A stretch of DNA of 64,000 bases from Typhlomys cinereus (taxonomy: Eukaryota > Chordata > Mammalia > Rodentia > Platacanthomyidae): assembly GCA_023101885.1 (NCBI GenBank), contig JALPQD010000125.1, positions 2,442,973-2,506,972 on the forward strand, given 5' to 3'. Made by a program: the position numbers and the translations under genes. Positions 11,535-25,620 of the stretch are shown here, in pieces. The notes beneath the pieces were generated by a model, which had not been told where the DNA came from, made no database searches, and saw only the letters and a program-made list of their open reading frames with translations. The first letter of the stretch is position 1. Every line of letters begins with the position of its first letter.

Positions 11535-13320
11535 ATGTCCAGAATTAAAAATAATTTCTCCATCCTAACATTAATTGTCAATGGAATTAACTCAATAATC
11601 AAGAGACACAGATTACAAACCTGGATTACAAACCACAACCCGTCAATCTGCTGCCTTCAGGAAACTCATCTCATCGCAAAAGACAGGCATATCCTAAAAA
11701 TAAAAGGCTGGTCCAAAATTCTGCAAGCTAATGGAACCAGGAAACAGGCAAGGATAGCTATTATGCTATCAGACAAAGTGGACTTCAAACCCCCAAAAAT
11801 CATAAGAGACACAGATGGATACTACATTTTATTCACAGGTACAATTCACCAGGAAGACTTCACAATACTGAACATATATGCACTTAATAGGAGCCCTCCA
11901 CATTCATTAAGCAAACCCTACAGCATCTAAAGTGAGAAATCAATCCCCAAATGATAATTCTTGGAGATTTCAATACCACCCTCTCAACATGGGATAGATC
12001 AAGAGGTCAAAAGCTTAACAGAGACACTTTGGAACTTAATCAAACCATTATTGAAATGGACCTTACAGATCTCTATCAAACTTTTCATCCATGCATGAAA
12101 GAATGCACAGTTTTTCTCAGCAGCACACAGAACTTTCTCCAAAACAGATCACATATTGGGCCACAAAACGAATCTCCGCATATACAGGAAAGCTGAAATT
12201 CTACCCTGTACCCTATCAGACCACCATGGTCTAAAGCTTGACATCCACAACACAAGAAAACACAGAAAATACACTAACTCCTGGAAACTAAATGCTATGA
12301 TGCTGAATGAGAATTGGATTCAGGAAGAAATTAAAAGGGAAATTCGAGATTTTCTGAAAGTGAATGATAATAAATATACAACTTATCAAAATCTTTGGGA
12401 CACAATGAAAGCTGTCCTAAGAGGTAAGTTCATAGCTCTTAATGCCTACATCAAAAAAGAAAAAAGGAAACATCACAAATAAATAACTTAACAATGCAGC
12501 TTAAAGCTTTAGAGACACTAGAGCAATCCGATCCCAAGAACAGTAAAAGAGAAATTATTAAAAAGGGAGAAATATCCCAAATTGAGATAAGGAAAATGAT
12601 ACAGAGCATCAACCAGTCAAAAAGCTGGTTCTTTGAAAATATCAATAAGATTGATACACCCCTAGCTAAATTAACCAAAAGCAAGAGAGAAAAAACCCAA
12701 ATTAACAAAATTAGAAATGAAAATGGAGTTTTCACTACTGATACCCAAGAAATTCAGAGTATTATAACGTCATATTTCAAAAACTTATATTCTGTGAAAT
12801 TTGACAACACAAAAGAAATGGATGAATTCCTAAGTAAGCACAACTTACTGAAATTGAATCAGGAAGTTGTGAATTATTTAAATAGTCCTATAATATATGA
12901 GGAAATCAATGAAGTAATCTTGAAAAAAATGTCCTGGACCAGATGGATTCGGCACAGAGTTCTACCACACATTTAAGGAGCTCATAACACCAATACTCCT
13001 TAAACTGTTCCACCAAATAGCAAAGGAAGGAATACTACCAGATTCTTTCTATGAAGCTAATATCATCTTAATCCCAAAACCTAATAAAGATACACTTAAA
13101 AAAGAAAACTAGGGGCTGGAGAGGTGGCTCAGGTATTAAGCCTCTGCCTTGCAGTCAGAGGATCCTGAGTTCGGATCCTAGACCCCACATATTGACTCTG
13201 GGCGGAAGCAGGGGCAGCCTGCGTTTCTGGTCCTGATAGGGTGGATCCTGTGAATCCGGGGCAGAATAAACAAGGAGGTGGAGGCGGTCCGTGGTGGTTC
13301 CTGAATTCGTCCGTGATTCT

Positions 13321-13359
<39 letters not shown>

Positions 13360-15520
13360 GAGAGAGATACACAATTGAATAAATAATAAAAAAATGTTAA
13401 AAAAAAGAAAACTATAGGCCAATCTCTTTGATGAACACAGATGCAGATTCTCAACAAAGTTTTAGCAAATTGGATTCAAAAACATATCAAAAAGATCATT
13501 CATGGGGATCAAGTAGGCTTTATCCCAGACTCACAAGGTTGTTTCAACATAAGCAAATCAATAAATGTAATTCACCATATAAACCAGTCCAAACTTCAAG
13601 ACCACATGATAACTCAATAGATGCAGAAAAAGCATTTGACAAGATCCAACAGCCTTTTTTGATCAAAACCCTTGAGATAGTTGGAATGGAAGGAACCTTT
13701 ATCAATATAACAAAAGCTGTATACAAAAACCCACAGCAAGGATTAAACTCAATGGGGAAAAACTTGAAGCATTCTTGAAGTCATAAGACAAGAAAGGGAG
13801 ATAAAAGGGATTCAAATCAGCAAGGAAGGAAGAAGTCAAGATATCTCTATTTGCAGATGACATGATCATATATCCACAGCAGGGTGGTAGGATACAAAAT
13901 AAACAAACAAAAAAATTCAGTGGCCTTCCTATATGCCCAGAATGAAAGAAGTGAAAAAGCCCTGAGAGAAACAATCGCATTTACTATAGCCCCTAAAAAA
14001 ATGAAATACCTTGGTATAAACCTAACCAAGGAAGTAAGAGACCTTTACAATGAAAACTTTAAAACCCTAAAGAAAGAAATTGCAGAAGACACCAGAAGGC
14101 GGAAAGACCTCTCATGTTTCTGGATTGCTAGAATCAATGTCATAAAAATGAACATCCCATCTACGGCAATATACAGATTCAGTGCTATACCAATCAAAAC
14201 ACAAAGCAATTCTTTAAAGAGGTTGATAAAATAATCTCAAAATTCATATGGAGGCACAAAAGACCCAGGATAGCAAAAACAATCCTGAGTAACAAAAACA
14301 CTGCTGGAGGTATCAACATACCAAACATTAATCTGTACGACAAATCCATAGTAATAAAAACAGCCTGAAACTGGCTCCAAAATAGGCATGTGGATCAAGG
14401 GATAAGGGTTGAAGACCCAGATAGAAGCTCACACAATTACACCATTTGATCTTTGACAAAGGGGCCCAAAAATTCAATGGAAAAACAACAGCATCTTCAA
14501 CAAATGGTGCTGGCAAAACCTGTTGTGCACATACAGAAGATTAAAATTGGACCCACATTTGTCAACATGATACAAGAGTTAATTCCAAATGGATCAAGGA
14601 CCTCAATATAAGACCAGAGACTATAAAAACCTTAGTTGAAAGGGTAGGGAATTCCCTTGAGCTGACTGGACTAGGCCAAAAGTTCCTAATCAGAAATCCA
14701 ATAGCACAGTCAACACAATCAATACTCAACAGATAGGATCTTATAAAATTAAAGAGCTTCTGTTCAGATAAAGAGATTGTAAATGGAGAAAAAAGGCAAC
14801 CCACAGTACGGGAGAAAATCTTCACTAACCACATATCTGATAGAGCTCTACTGTCCAGAGTGCACAAAGAACTTAGAAAACTAAACACCAAGAAAAGAAA
14901 TGGCCCAATTAAAAAAATGGGCCTTGGAACTTAAAAGAAATTTTACCAGGGATGAAATTGAAATGTCTAACAAATATCTTTAAAATGCTCCACATCCTTA
15001 GCCATCGGGGAAATGCAAATCAAAACCTCCCTGAGATATCATCTCACCCTAGTCAGAATGGCAAAATTCCACAATACAAACATCAAATGCTGGAGGGGAT
15101 GTGGAGAGAAGGGAACTCCTACATTGCTGGTGGGAATGCAGGCTTATATGACCACTCTGGCGAGCCGTCTGGCTCTTCTTAAAAAAATTAAAGATTGAAA
15201 TGCCTTATGACCTTGCTATTCCATTATTGAGAATAATCCCCCATACAGCAAAAATTCACCTCAATAGCACAAGCATGACTGTCATAGCAGCACTGTTTAC
15301 AAAAGCAAAGTCATGGAATCAACCCAAATGTCCAACAGTTGACAAATGGATAAAGAAAATGTGGTACATTTATACAATGGAATACTACTTAGACATCAAA
15401 AATGATGAATTAATGAAATTTTCTGGGAAATGGATGTAATTAGAAAAAATTATATTAAGTGAAGTATCCCAGACACAGAAAATTAAGCACTGTATGTGCT
15501 CCCTAATAGGTGGATCCTAG
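11535..15520 (+). pseudogene. L1 ORF2 (endonuclease / reverse transcriptase), broken and split by a SINE
   Basis: The endonuclease part begins MSRIKNNFSILTL and includes NGIN, QETHL, GDFNT and SDHHGLKLD motifs, spread over frames 11535-11930, 11951-12196 and 12156-12482. RT follows from about 12700. The FADD active site is present at about 13849-13860 but lies next to a deletion. The SINE at 13111-13400 interrupts RT. The C-terminal region ends with a stop at 15518-15520. The enzyme would nick target DNA and prime reverse transcription; this copy cannot make it. Confidence 0.85.
13111..13400 (+). mobile_element. tRNA-derived SINE, copy 1
   Basis: Starts aggggctggagaggtggctc, with an A-box-like tggctcagg and a B-box-like gttcggatcc, so it has a tRNA-like pol III promoter. 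It ends in (CA)n/(TA)n simple repeats and an A-rich tail. It is flanked by a perfect 13-bp duplication, aaaaaagaaaact at 13098-13110 and 13401-13413. Sister copies lie at 24667 and 36105. The open frames through it (13129-13457, minus strand) are SINE read-through. Confidence 0.9.
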
Positions 15521-16555
15521 TACCAAACCCACTTAGTGACACTCTTAAAGAGATTTATACCTACAGTAATTGAAAGATTATAAGTAGGGAGGGAAGGGGA
15601 AGGAGGGGCCCGCCAGAAACAAGGATAGAGTGGATCATGCTATAGCAGAGAAAATAGGCTACCATCAAAGACTGCATGTAAGTAATGAGACATCTGGTTT
15701 GCCTCACAGACTCTCCTTACTGGTCACTTGAGTCTGATGGGGTATGATCTTACCAGAAAGGGAGGGCATACAGTCTGGCAGATAGAAGGTAACCATCCTG
15801 CAAATGGGAGACTGACCCCCACCCAGCGGTCTTCTACTCTTATTCCATCTACCTTTGAATCTACTCTTATAATAAGACTCTACTGTAACAGCATTTTATT
15901 TCTGGCCAGGGAGTGATATCCAATACCAAGGGTGGTACAGGAGCAGCAATACTCAAAAAAAAACAACAACAACAAAAAAACACCAACAAACCATAATTCG
16001 GAAAATCAGAGACTCTATATCAACCACATGGAACCAGGCCAACCTAATCTCTCCCCATTCCAAAGCTCAGGGAAATTTGCGGAACAGGGGCGATAAGATT
16101 GTAAGAGCCTATAGATGAGGAGAAGCAATGATATGCAAGATACTCCACACAAGTTATGGCTGAAGTAATCATAATAGGACTTTGCATGACCTGCGCAATG
16201 ACCATCATATCATTGAACCCCCAAAGTTTAGCATGGATCACAGGCACTATGATCCTTAGAGGCAAGAGATTAACATCCACAATAGTGTTCCTGTACTAAA
16301 GGGGAACACAAGAAAGAGCTCTAGGCAGTGCAACTGAGTCCTTATACCTCATCAGTGAGGAGGACCCAGTGGGAAGTTTGACATGCACACTAAAGGATGC
16401 TCCAGGAATGGAGGGGGAGGGAGCACTGGGAGAAAGGGAGGGAGTGGGGAAAGGAAAGGGAAAAGGGGGGAGGGAGCAATGGGTTCTGGTAAGGGGTGGA
16501 AGGAGGGAGGGGAATGGGGTATTTATCAACTTTATATGAGTGGAAGAAATTTTAA
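15521..16555 (+). other. L1 copy C 3'UTR
   Basis: Non-coding L1 3' end. It matches the segment order of the 3'UTRs at 5490, 34430 and 54500, and finishes with a G-rich purine tract at 16400-16520 and a tail. Confidence 0.8.
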
Positions 16556-17269
16556 AAAAAAAGGAGTTAAGTGAGGGATGTAAACAGTTTTGTCCATACA
16601 CTGTGACAGTGAATTCAAGAAAAAGAATTAAAAATCCTTTCTGTTCTTATTTGTACTACATAGTGATGTCCTGGATAATTGCTTCCAGTTCAGTTCTCAG
16701 TCTGCCTCTTCAGAAGAATCAATTTGGAGATTTTTCTAAATTCCCTGATACTTCCATTTTTAAAAATTAATCTGTATATATTATGTATACATATATTATA
16801 TATACTATGTATACAATTAACATATATTAATCATATACATGTTAACGATACACACTTAATTCATCAGTTGATACTGCTTTATGTTCAGGACTAACTGAAA
16901 ATAGTAATAGGAGATACTTTGTACACAAAAAGCCTTGTCTGAAAACATTTGCAGTCAAGAAACTTTCTTTATGTCCTCAATCTACTGTCATTCATAGTCT
17001 CTTTGGAAAGCATCTGAATAATCATTTCATGGTGGGCACTGAAGTGAGAGGCATCTTATTGTGCAACCTGATAGTAGGGTGTGGGCTTTCTAGGTCTCAA
17101 TGTGACCTTTGCACCCGTTTTTCTGTAATCTTAGGAAATGTGTCCAGTTTCCCTCAGTGGCCAGGAGAGGATGGAGCTAGTGGGGCTGTCTCAGGGAGGT
17201 GATGTCAAGGGAAGGAGAATGAAGGGAGGGCACTTGCTTCAGTTGATTTAACACACTGACTTAACAACT

Positions 17270-17510
17270 TCAGCAACAGGAGTTAATGAAAAGTTCCTCA
17301 GGTGTCAAAACTGTCTTGGAAACAGAAGGATTTGATTTGGGATCACAAGAAAAAATGACAGACAAAAATGGCAGTTGCCTGCACTTCCAGTTCTGGAAGG
17401 TGGAGCCTTGGAAATCCTACCAGGAAGCAAAAAGGAGATGGAAGCAACCCAGGATGATTTCCAAAGTCACCCATGGTCCTCCACAGCGACAGACAGTCAC
17501 ACACAACATC
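17270..17510 (+). mobile_element. Older tRNA-type SINE relative, in the left arm
   Basis: Follows the layout of the young SINE family: a decayed head, then a segment ending near caaagtcacccatggtcctcc and a (CA)-like end. The right-arm copy (62560-62790, minus) preserves the head better, with agagatggctcagg. It was present before the inverted duplication because both arms carry it. The 120-aa frame over it is not a gene. Confidence 0.6.
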
Positions 17511-17659
17511 CACACCTGTGGCCATGGAGCTGTGAGCACAGCTGAGCACAGTCTTGAATGGCCTGTGGAGAAGCAGTGGCGGGCACTCCTCCCGACCACA
17601 GCCAAGCAGGTCTTGGGAGGGTGGGGTGTCCAGCATCCTTCTGCATGACATCACCTACA

Positions 17660-17765
17660 TTTCAGGTTTTTCAAAAAATTTTTATGTGAGACAAGCTTTC
17701 CCTTTTAGCCTAGGCTGAGGTGAACTTATGGCTCTCTACTGCCTAGCCTCCCAAGTGCATGTCCA
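17660..17765 (-). mobile_element. B1-like SINE
   Basis: Reverse-orientation 7SL-type monomer: it reads cttgggaggctaggc on the minus strand, with a terminal gagacaagctttccc-like segment. The paired copy in the right arm is at 62240-62345. Confidence 0.55.
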
Positions 17766-18057
17766 ACCATCCTGTTCATTAGGTTCCTTTTTTCCTCCTC
17801 TATCTATGCTGCTTCCTGAAATCCTTAAACTGATTTTGAAAATAACTAGTTTGGGGAAGTTCTTTTGCTGGCTGATCTTTCAAACACATGGGTGATTTAT
17901 CAATCAGTCAGCTTTCAGTAGCAACTTTGTGCAGAAGTTTTTCTGCTTTTGCCTATTTTGTGTTTGTGTTTTTCTATTTACACACCTTTCCTTGCTGTGT
18001 TAAAATACAACAGGGAATGAGTTCTAAATCTGAGGTCCCATCCCCTCTCCAAAGTCA

Positions 18058-18150
18058 GGCCGGGTAGAGTAGCGTGGTGGCACCAATATTTCAGGAGACT
18101 GAGGCAGGAGGAAGCACAGCCTGGGAACTTACTAAAGTAGTCTCTAAGAA
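18058..18150 (+). mobile_element. B1-like SINE fragment
   Basis: Begins gccgggtagagtagcgtggt and continues gactgaggcaggagg, recognisable as a 7SL/B1 left-monomer start. The paired copy is in reverse at about 61905-61965. Confidence 0.6.
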
Positions 18151-18240
18151 AGTTCATCCCCAGAAAAAAGATAAGCAGGTTTTATTTTTGAGACACAGGT
18201 AGACTCATGAAGGCATTCTTGTCCATACATAACATGGCAT

Positions 18241-18555
18241 GGCTAGAAGAGTCATAAGACAACTTTCAGAAGTCAGTTTCCCTCTAATACATGGACATCC
18301 AGAGGTCAAAAATAAGTCCTCAGGTGCGTGAACAAGCAAGCACCTTACCTGCTAAGGTAACTAACCAACTCCAGGAATCAGTTTAATGGTAGGATAGGCC
18401 ATGGAATTGATTTGAGTCACAATCTGCTTGTGAAATCTGAATGTGAGTCACCAATCTAATTGTATAGTTTTATGGAGAATGGGGAAATATCCCCCTTGCT
18501 GGCCAGTGGAGTGGGGCCATAACAAAACAAGAGTCAGGATTTGCTTACTTGATTG
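18241..18555. other. Unassigned sequence
   Basis: Between the inverted-duplication arm and an L1 3' fragment. I see no gene or clear repeat. Confidence 0.3.
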
Positions 18556-19018
18556 CTTAAAAGGCTGAGCACAAGGATGGGAAGAGTCATGATATGCAAG
18601 ATACCTCACACAAGTTAGGGCCCAAGCAACTATATCAGGACTCTGCATGATCTGCGCAATGACCAACATATCGTTGACCCCTCAAATTCTAGCATGGACT
18701 AAAGGCACTAGGATCCTTAGAAGCAAGGGATTAACAGTCACAATAGTGTTCCTATACTTAAGGGGAACACAAGAAAGAGTTCTAGGAAATGCCACTGAGT
18801 CCTTACACCTCATCAGAGAGGAGGACCCAGAGGAAAGTTTGATATACTCATTAAAGGATGCTTCGAAGATGGGGGAGGGGGCACTGGGAGAAAGGGAGGG
18901 AGGGGGAAAAGAAGGAACAAAGCGGGGAGGAAACAGGGAGGTCCAGGGAGGAGTGAAGGGAGGAAGGGGACAAAGGTTCCTATTATGTTTGTATGAGCAG
19001 AAAAAATTTTTTAAAAAG
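18556..19018 (+). mobile_element. L1 3'UTR fragment, 5'-truncated
   Basis: Matches the last 460 bp of the L1 3'UTRs in this window, including tccttagaagcaagggatta and the final purine-rich tract at 18860-18990, then an A/T-rich tail. Confidence 0.8.
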
Positions 19019-19310
19019 GCCACCATTGCTTGCTGCTGAGCCCCTGAAATCAGAGGATGGGTGGGGTGCGGATGTTGCTGTCTGTACAGATCAGGAGGTC
19101 TAAGTCAGTGGGCAACACTCAGGATAGAAAGAGAGGGAACATTCAGAAGAGATGGGAAAGGGGAAGTTCTTTACTCTAATGTCTGCTTAAAGAGTCTTGT
19201 CAGCAGAGAGTCAAAATGAAGGATTCTAGCAATTGGTAGTATTTGCTGTGAAATTTTTAAAAAATGCAGAGAATATCCTTTCTGTTTTTAACTTCATTTA
19301 TTTTAATTGT

Positions 19311-19545
19311 GTGTATTTGTATTAGAGGGCATTGTGTATCCATGTAGAGGACCAAGAGTGACTTCAGGAATCATCCTGGATTGCTTCTACCTCCTTTTTT
19401 TCTCTCTGGGATTTCCCAGACTCTGCCCACCAGGTTCAGAAATGCAGGCCACATCCCTTTCTGCCTGATATTTTTATGTGGTCCTGGGATCTGAACTCAG
19501 GATGTTTTGCTTACACAGAAGAATCTTCTCTCTCCAACCTGAGAA
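19311..19545 (-). mobile_element. Old tRNA-type SINE relative
   Basis: On the minus strand it starts ggttggagagagaagattct and has a B-box-like gttcagatcc, followed by the same middle segments (ggcagagtctggg-like) as the younger SINE family. It is strongly decayed and has no visible duplication. Confidence 0.5.
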
Positions 19546-19667
19546 TGTCCCTTGTAAATGGTGACATTTTACAAAATAATAAACAAATTAGATTTTGGGT
19601 TGTTTTGGTTCTTTTTGTTTTTAACTATAAATTTGTTTTTAATTTATTTATTTAGAAACATACTGGC

Positions 19668-20065
19668 TGTCATAGTTAGGCATAGGTATCAACTTGACCA
19701 TTGAGGGTTTGAGCTCTGGGTACATTTGTAGAGAATTAATGGTTGAGTTAAGCCCAGAGCAAACCTGCAAGAGGTTGTCCAGCTGATAGGGAAGGCCCAG
19801 CCCATGGTGGGGGGGGGGAGTAGGCCCTGGAAAAAAATACCAAGAGCTCATTGAGAAAGTTGGCCAGACATGCTGGTAAGGATGCAAGTAAGGATCATTC
19901 CTCTCTCAGCCATTATGTGGTAATAGTCGGGCCAGTTCCCTTGGCCCTGGTGTTGTTGCATGCCCTTTTGTCAAGCCAGACCACAGACTATAACTTCAGT
20001 ATCATAACAAAATAAATCTCTTGTTCCCTTAAGCCATTTGATGGTGATTTGTCAGTAACCATGCA
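19668..20065 (+). mobile_element. Solo LTR, ERV-L/MaLR-like
   Basis: Begins tgtcatagttaggcatagg with atcaacttgacc shortly after, parallel to the start of the ERV-L LTR at 36637. It has AATAAA near 20010 and no adjoining internal sequence. A related copy lacking the first bases is at 40605-40985. The right edge is approximate. Confidence 0.5.
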
Positions 20066-20700
20066 GGTGATCTGCTTTAGGTCTTTCCTAACATCCCCTT
20101 CCTACCCATGTATGCCAAACTCCCCATCTACATACCCATCTCCTGACCTGTCTTCCCTTCATAATCCTGCTATATCCCACTCACCTCTGTCCTTTTGCTT
20201 GTAATTATCATTGGAATCCTTTTGGGATGCCTGTATTCCCAGGGAGACAGATTTCTGTTGTACTTTATGTGGCTCTTCAGTGGGTAAAGTCATGTAGTGG
20301 GGAGGTTCCTCTTCCCTTATCTAGACCCTGTCCCTGAGACATTCTCTGAGAGCAGCTGTTTTTTCTAAGATCCTAGTTAGTCCTCGAAGAAATTATTATA
20401 AAAACTATTGTGTAGATATAATAATAGAGATTTTCATCTCAGTGACCTTCTGGGTGCAGCAGCCCTAATTTGTATGGAGTGTGTTGGTTGGGAGTACCTC
20501 ATCCATCCTTTGGGCTCTTACAATCTTCCTGCCCCCTTATGCCTGATTTCCAGAGTTTTGGTGTGGAATAAAATTTTGATAGGCTGGTCAGGACTGATTA
20601 GTCCAGTTTCCCTGATATTCTGTATTCAGGCCTTAGCAGTCTTCCATTGTAATAGGTTGCAACATGCTTGCACTTTGAAAGTTTTTCTCATCTAAGCATT
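20066..20700. other. Unassigned sequence
   Basis: No supported gene. The short frame at 20408-20695 includes tgtatggagtgtgtt and resembles decayed L1 3'UTR segments in places, but I cannot assign it firmly. Confidence 0.3.
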
Positions 20701-21990
20701 AAAAACTGGAATGTTTTCTCAAGAAGAAGTTGAAATGTCACAGAAATACCTTAAAAGATGCTCAACTTCCCAGATTACCAGAGAAATGCAGATCAAAAAA
20801 ACGGTGCCATACCAGTTTACCCTCAGTCAGAAAGTCAAGCACTGCTTGCTTTTTCTTTATATGTGGATGATTGAAGTGATATCTTCATCCTTGTCTTTGA
20901 ATTGGAAGCACTGTAAGAGCCAGAGCTTTCAAAAAAGACCTCTTATGGGGGAGGTGGGAAGGGATGGTTAGGGTGAAACATTTTGAAGGGGAGATTTAGT
21001 ATCCCAGGACAATTGTGAGGGAGGAATAATTGGGAAAAATACATGATGTGAATGAGGGGATGAGAAATAAGAAGGGGCATGGAAGACTGGAGGGACAGAA
21101 GGCCTTATAGAAAAAGGCAAAAATTATGAGAAGTAATCCCAAAGGAACATCCTATGCTAATATGTCAAAACAAAAAAAGACATGACTTTTTAATAAAGGA
21201 AGAAGAATGGGAAGTCCCTAGGCAGAGGAGTATAGAGTGAGGAAAACAAGGGGAAAAAGACTTGAGCTGATTCACTTAGAACCTTCAGACAATATTTTGC
21301 TAGTAGTAATAGGAATATGGCACTTCCTGATAAAATGTTGGTGATATAGGTATTAAAGGTCCCCAAACATTATAGACTTTTGCCATTGTTCTTGGTTGCT
21401 CGACAAAAACTGTCACTAAGACCCTATTACTAAAGATGCACACAAATGGATCACAGAACACTGGTAAAATATATCAACTGAAACGGGTCTTTGGACACTT
21501 TCCTTTCTGGATAGCTTACACAGTATCAAGGAATGCTGTAGAACCTGCAGGGGGAGAGAAATAATCACAAGCTACATCAGCAGCAAGAATCTGTAAGTTG
21601 AACTATAAATCATGGAAACTGGTCCCCATCAGTGTAACAGAGGCATGAATACCAAGGAGAAACCAGCAGATTTCTGATTGGATTCAAGACCCACTTGTCA
21701 AAATGGAAGGCATCCATGTTACTGTAAACTAGAACAAGAACCTAAAACCAGAGAAGAAAATATGTCAATATGGAAGACAGTCCATAAACATATGGGTAGG
21801 AAGATACTACATCAACGTGTTCTTTAGGTAGCTGTTATTATACCCATAGAATAGGAACACCCGACGCCCTCAGAGTAGTAGACAAGCTAGAGTGAACCCA
21901 GGAGTACATACAAATATCCAGCTGGAAAGTAAGTGGGAGGGAATGGTGAAGGGAAGGGAGGGCATGGAGGGAACCAACAGGAACCTGAAC
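20700..21990 (+). mobile_element. Ancient L1 3' end (ORF2 C-terminus and 3'UTR)
   Basis: 20711-20830 is a decayed version of the ORF2 C-terminal segment (atgctcaacttcc, agaaatgcagatcaaaa). The following kilobase matches the reverse complement of 39130-39930 in places, for example ttgccattgttcttggttgc at 21377. Its sequence differs from the younger L1s, so it is an older subfamily. Confidence 0.6.
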
Positions 21991-22897
21991 TTACACATGG
22001 GAAACAAAAGTCGAGTGGTAGGAATGACCACCAGCACCCCTGATCAGCTTGGGAAATTTGGTGTTTCTGGGTGGTCCTCTCTGGAGACATTTACTTTTTT
22101 CAGAAGTTTGCTAAAGCTCCTGACAATGTTGTGTAAATGAGTATGGTTGTGCTTGGCTTGGGCTTCAGCAAGCAAGATGCTGGACCCCCACTAGTCTTCT
22201 TTTTCCAAAGAACTGTTTTCTCAGTCACTGGAACCTACAGGATGGGCCTCCAGGGCCTTGCTGCTACCCTCAGGTTCCTGATCCTGCTATACTTCTGAGG
22301 ATGCCTGAACTCCTACCTCCTCTTTTGGGGGAAAGGTTTGGAATCAGAAAAATATGGTTCCCAGCCGTGATTGTCTTTCTTTCTGAATGGAATTGACTCT
22401 CCTTGGTGCCCTTTGCCTTGCAGGGAACACTAATTTGAAGAGAAGTTGTGCAGTACTCCTTGGAAGGCCCCTTTCCTAACTGGCAGTGCACATCTATGAG
22501 CACATCCCACTATAGGGTGAATCTGTGTCCTGTTGTATGACTGACTTGTTCCTCCTCTTCTGCTTTTGAGAGGCCTAGAGAGTCAGCAAACCCCTTGCTC
22601 CCTGATACTTTTCTATTCAGCCATTCCCCTGTTCTGTCTACACTGACCCTGAGGCTAGTGTGTTTGGAGGGACTAATGGATATCCTCCTAGAACTGTGCC
22701 CCCACGGATTTGAAAGGAAAGCCCAGGGGCTGCACGAAGAGTGGCACATGTAGATTGGGGCTCCAGTAAGTACCTCCCTGGGGAATGCAGGAGTTGTCTT
22801 CCATGAAAGTTTTCCATATTTTTTACATTGATATGGCAGGTGAACTGTGAATTTTCTGATGTTCAATGATACATACCTCCCATATATGTTCCATTCA

Positions 22898-22959
22898 TAT
22901 TTTATATATACATCAATATATATATACACATATATATTTTTTCATATTTTTCATATATC

Positions 22960-22960
<1 letters not shown>
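22898..22960. repeat. AT-rich simple repeat (atatac-type)
   Basis: Alternating tatata/catata sequence interrupting the end of the finger array. The finger frame runs into it after [13 protein letters not shown]. Confidence 0.7.
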
Positions 22961-24650
<1,690 letters not shown>

Positions 24651-24666
24651 TAATTACATCACTCTT

Positions 24667-24959
24667 TTTTAAAATTTTTTTATTATTGTTTACTCAGTTG
24701 TGCATGTGTGCACATGTGTGTATGAATATGTGTATGTATGTGTGTGTAGAACCACAGACGAATTTGGGAACCACCATGGACCGCCTCCACCTCCTCCTTG
24801 TTTACTCTGCCCCAGGATTCACAGGCTCCGCCCACCAGGACCAGAATCACAGGCCACCCCCGCTTCCACCTGGCGTCTATACGTGGGGTCTAGGATCTGA
24901 ACTCAGGACCTTCCGCCTGCAAGGCAGAGGCTTAACCCCTGAGCCACCTCTCTAGCCCC
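24667..24959 (-). mobile_element. tRNA-derived SINE, copy 2
   Basis: Reverse orientation of the element at 13111, with its head (ggggctagagaggtggctca) at the high-coordinate end. Flanked by a perfect 16-bp duplication, taattacatcactctt, at 24651-24666 and 24960-24975. The short frames across it (24686-24955) are read-through. Confidence 0.9.
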
Positions 24960-25527
24960 TAATTACATCACTCTTGAAGCACATGATTAAATGACCAAAC
25001 TAATTTTCTTCTACAGGATAATCAAAAGCAATTGTCACCAGATATTTCTGGTTGTTCCATAATCTGTGACAAAAAAGACGAATATCATGATACTATACCA
25101 TGTCTTTCACATGTGAAATAGGAAAAATTGGTCAACTAGCAGTAATTCCCATGAAAGCATGGTCAAATATACAGATGACTGAACTGGAATATCAGTCGAA
25201 AAATAATTCTTATGCCAATGTGTTTACATCCATTATTTCAGCCTGAAAAAGTGTCTGCATTAAAGGATGTTTGAAGATGGCCTTAAATACATGACAAGCT
25301 ACCTTAATTGATCAAAAACAAAATGGCTAAAACAATGCCCAAGAACACACATAAGGAGGAACCAAAAAGGGAAAGGATTCTGTACAACAGTCTATCCAGA
25401 AATAGGAAACGCCTAGCTTTAGATCACCAAGAAAAGTTGCAATTCATCTGATGGAAGAAGTTCAAGATTATCAGTAACTACTGATAAACAGGGAGTGAAT
25501 TTTTTTGTTCATAATGCACACACTCCC

Positions 25528-25620
25528 TTGGTGGTCTCCATACTGAGGTTTCTGCTGGTATAAAAGGCACAAATCCGTGTTCAAGGTTGAAGATCATGTC
25601 AGGTTTGGTCATACAGTATC
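25528..25620 (-). pseudogene. KRAB-B box exon, copy 1, with lost splice donor
   Basis: A 93-bp exon on the minus strand encoding KPDMIFNLEHGFVP, the KRAB-B signature, after a good acceptor (ctacttacag). The copy-2 exon at 47299-47391 has the same length. At the 3' edge the donor GT is replaced by GG (caa/gggagt where copy 2 has cag/gtcagt), so normal splicing to the finger exon would fail. The KRAB-B box enhances repression by the KRAB-A box in KRAB-ZNF proteins. Confidence 0.8.

Larger units (their letters stand above)
9760..16555 (+). mobile_element. L1 (copy C), near full-length but defective, with a nested SINE
   Basis: Contains a GC-rich 5'UTR (about 9950-10510, start uncertain), ORF1 (10511-11476), ORF2 (11535-15520) and a 3'UTR ending in a purine-rich tract and A tail near 16555. 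A SINE at 13111-13400 splits ORF2. Many stops, frameshifts and two internal deletions (near 13780 and 13875) show that it is dead. The 5' boundary is an estimate, and I saw no clear target-site duplication for the whole element. Confidence 0.85.
16725..18240 (+). repeat. Left arm of a 1.5 kb inverted duplication
   Basis: This segment matches the reverse complement of about 61770-63380 along its length, including the AT-rich start, the CTGGCCACTG-type segment near 17150, an embedded SINE, two B1-like elements and the GGCCGGGTAGAGTAG-like stretch near 18060. Similarity fades on the left near 16720 and on the right near 18238. The arms are about 43.5 kb apart and point towards the KRAB-ZNF duplicates. 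Divergence looks substantial, so the event is not recent. Confidence 0.85.

Noticed and set aside
13111..13185. Possible tRNA gene
   Set aside because: The A- and B-box-like motifs belong to the head of a SINE with a target-site duplication; no convincing cloverleaf with an intact acceptor stem was seen.
17286..17648. 120-aa frame that recurs in the inverted arm
   Set aside because: It runs across an old SINE and B1-like sequence and breaks differently in the other arm.
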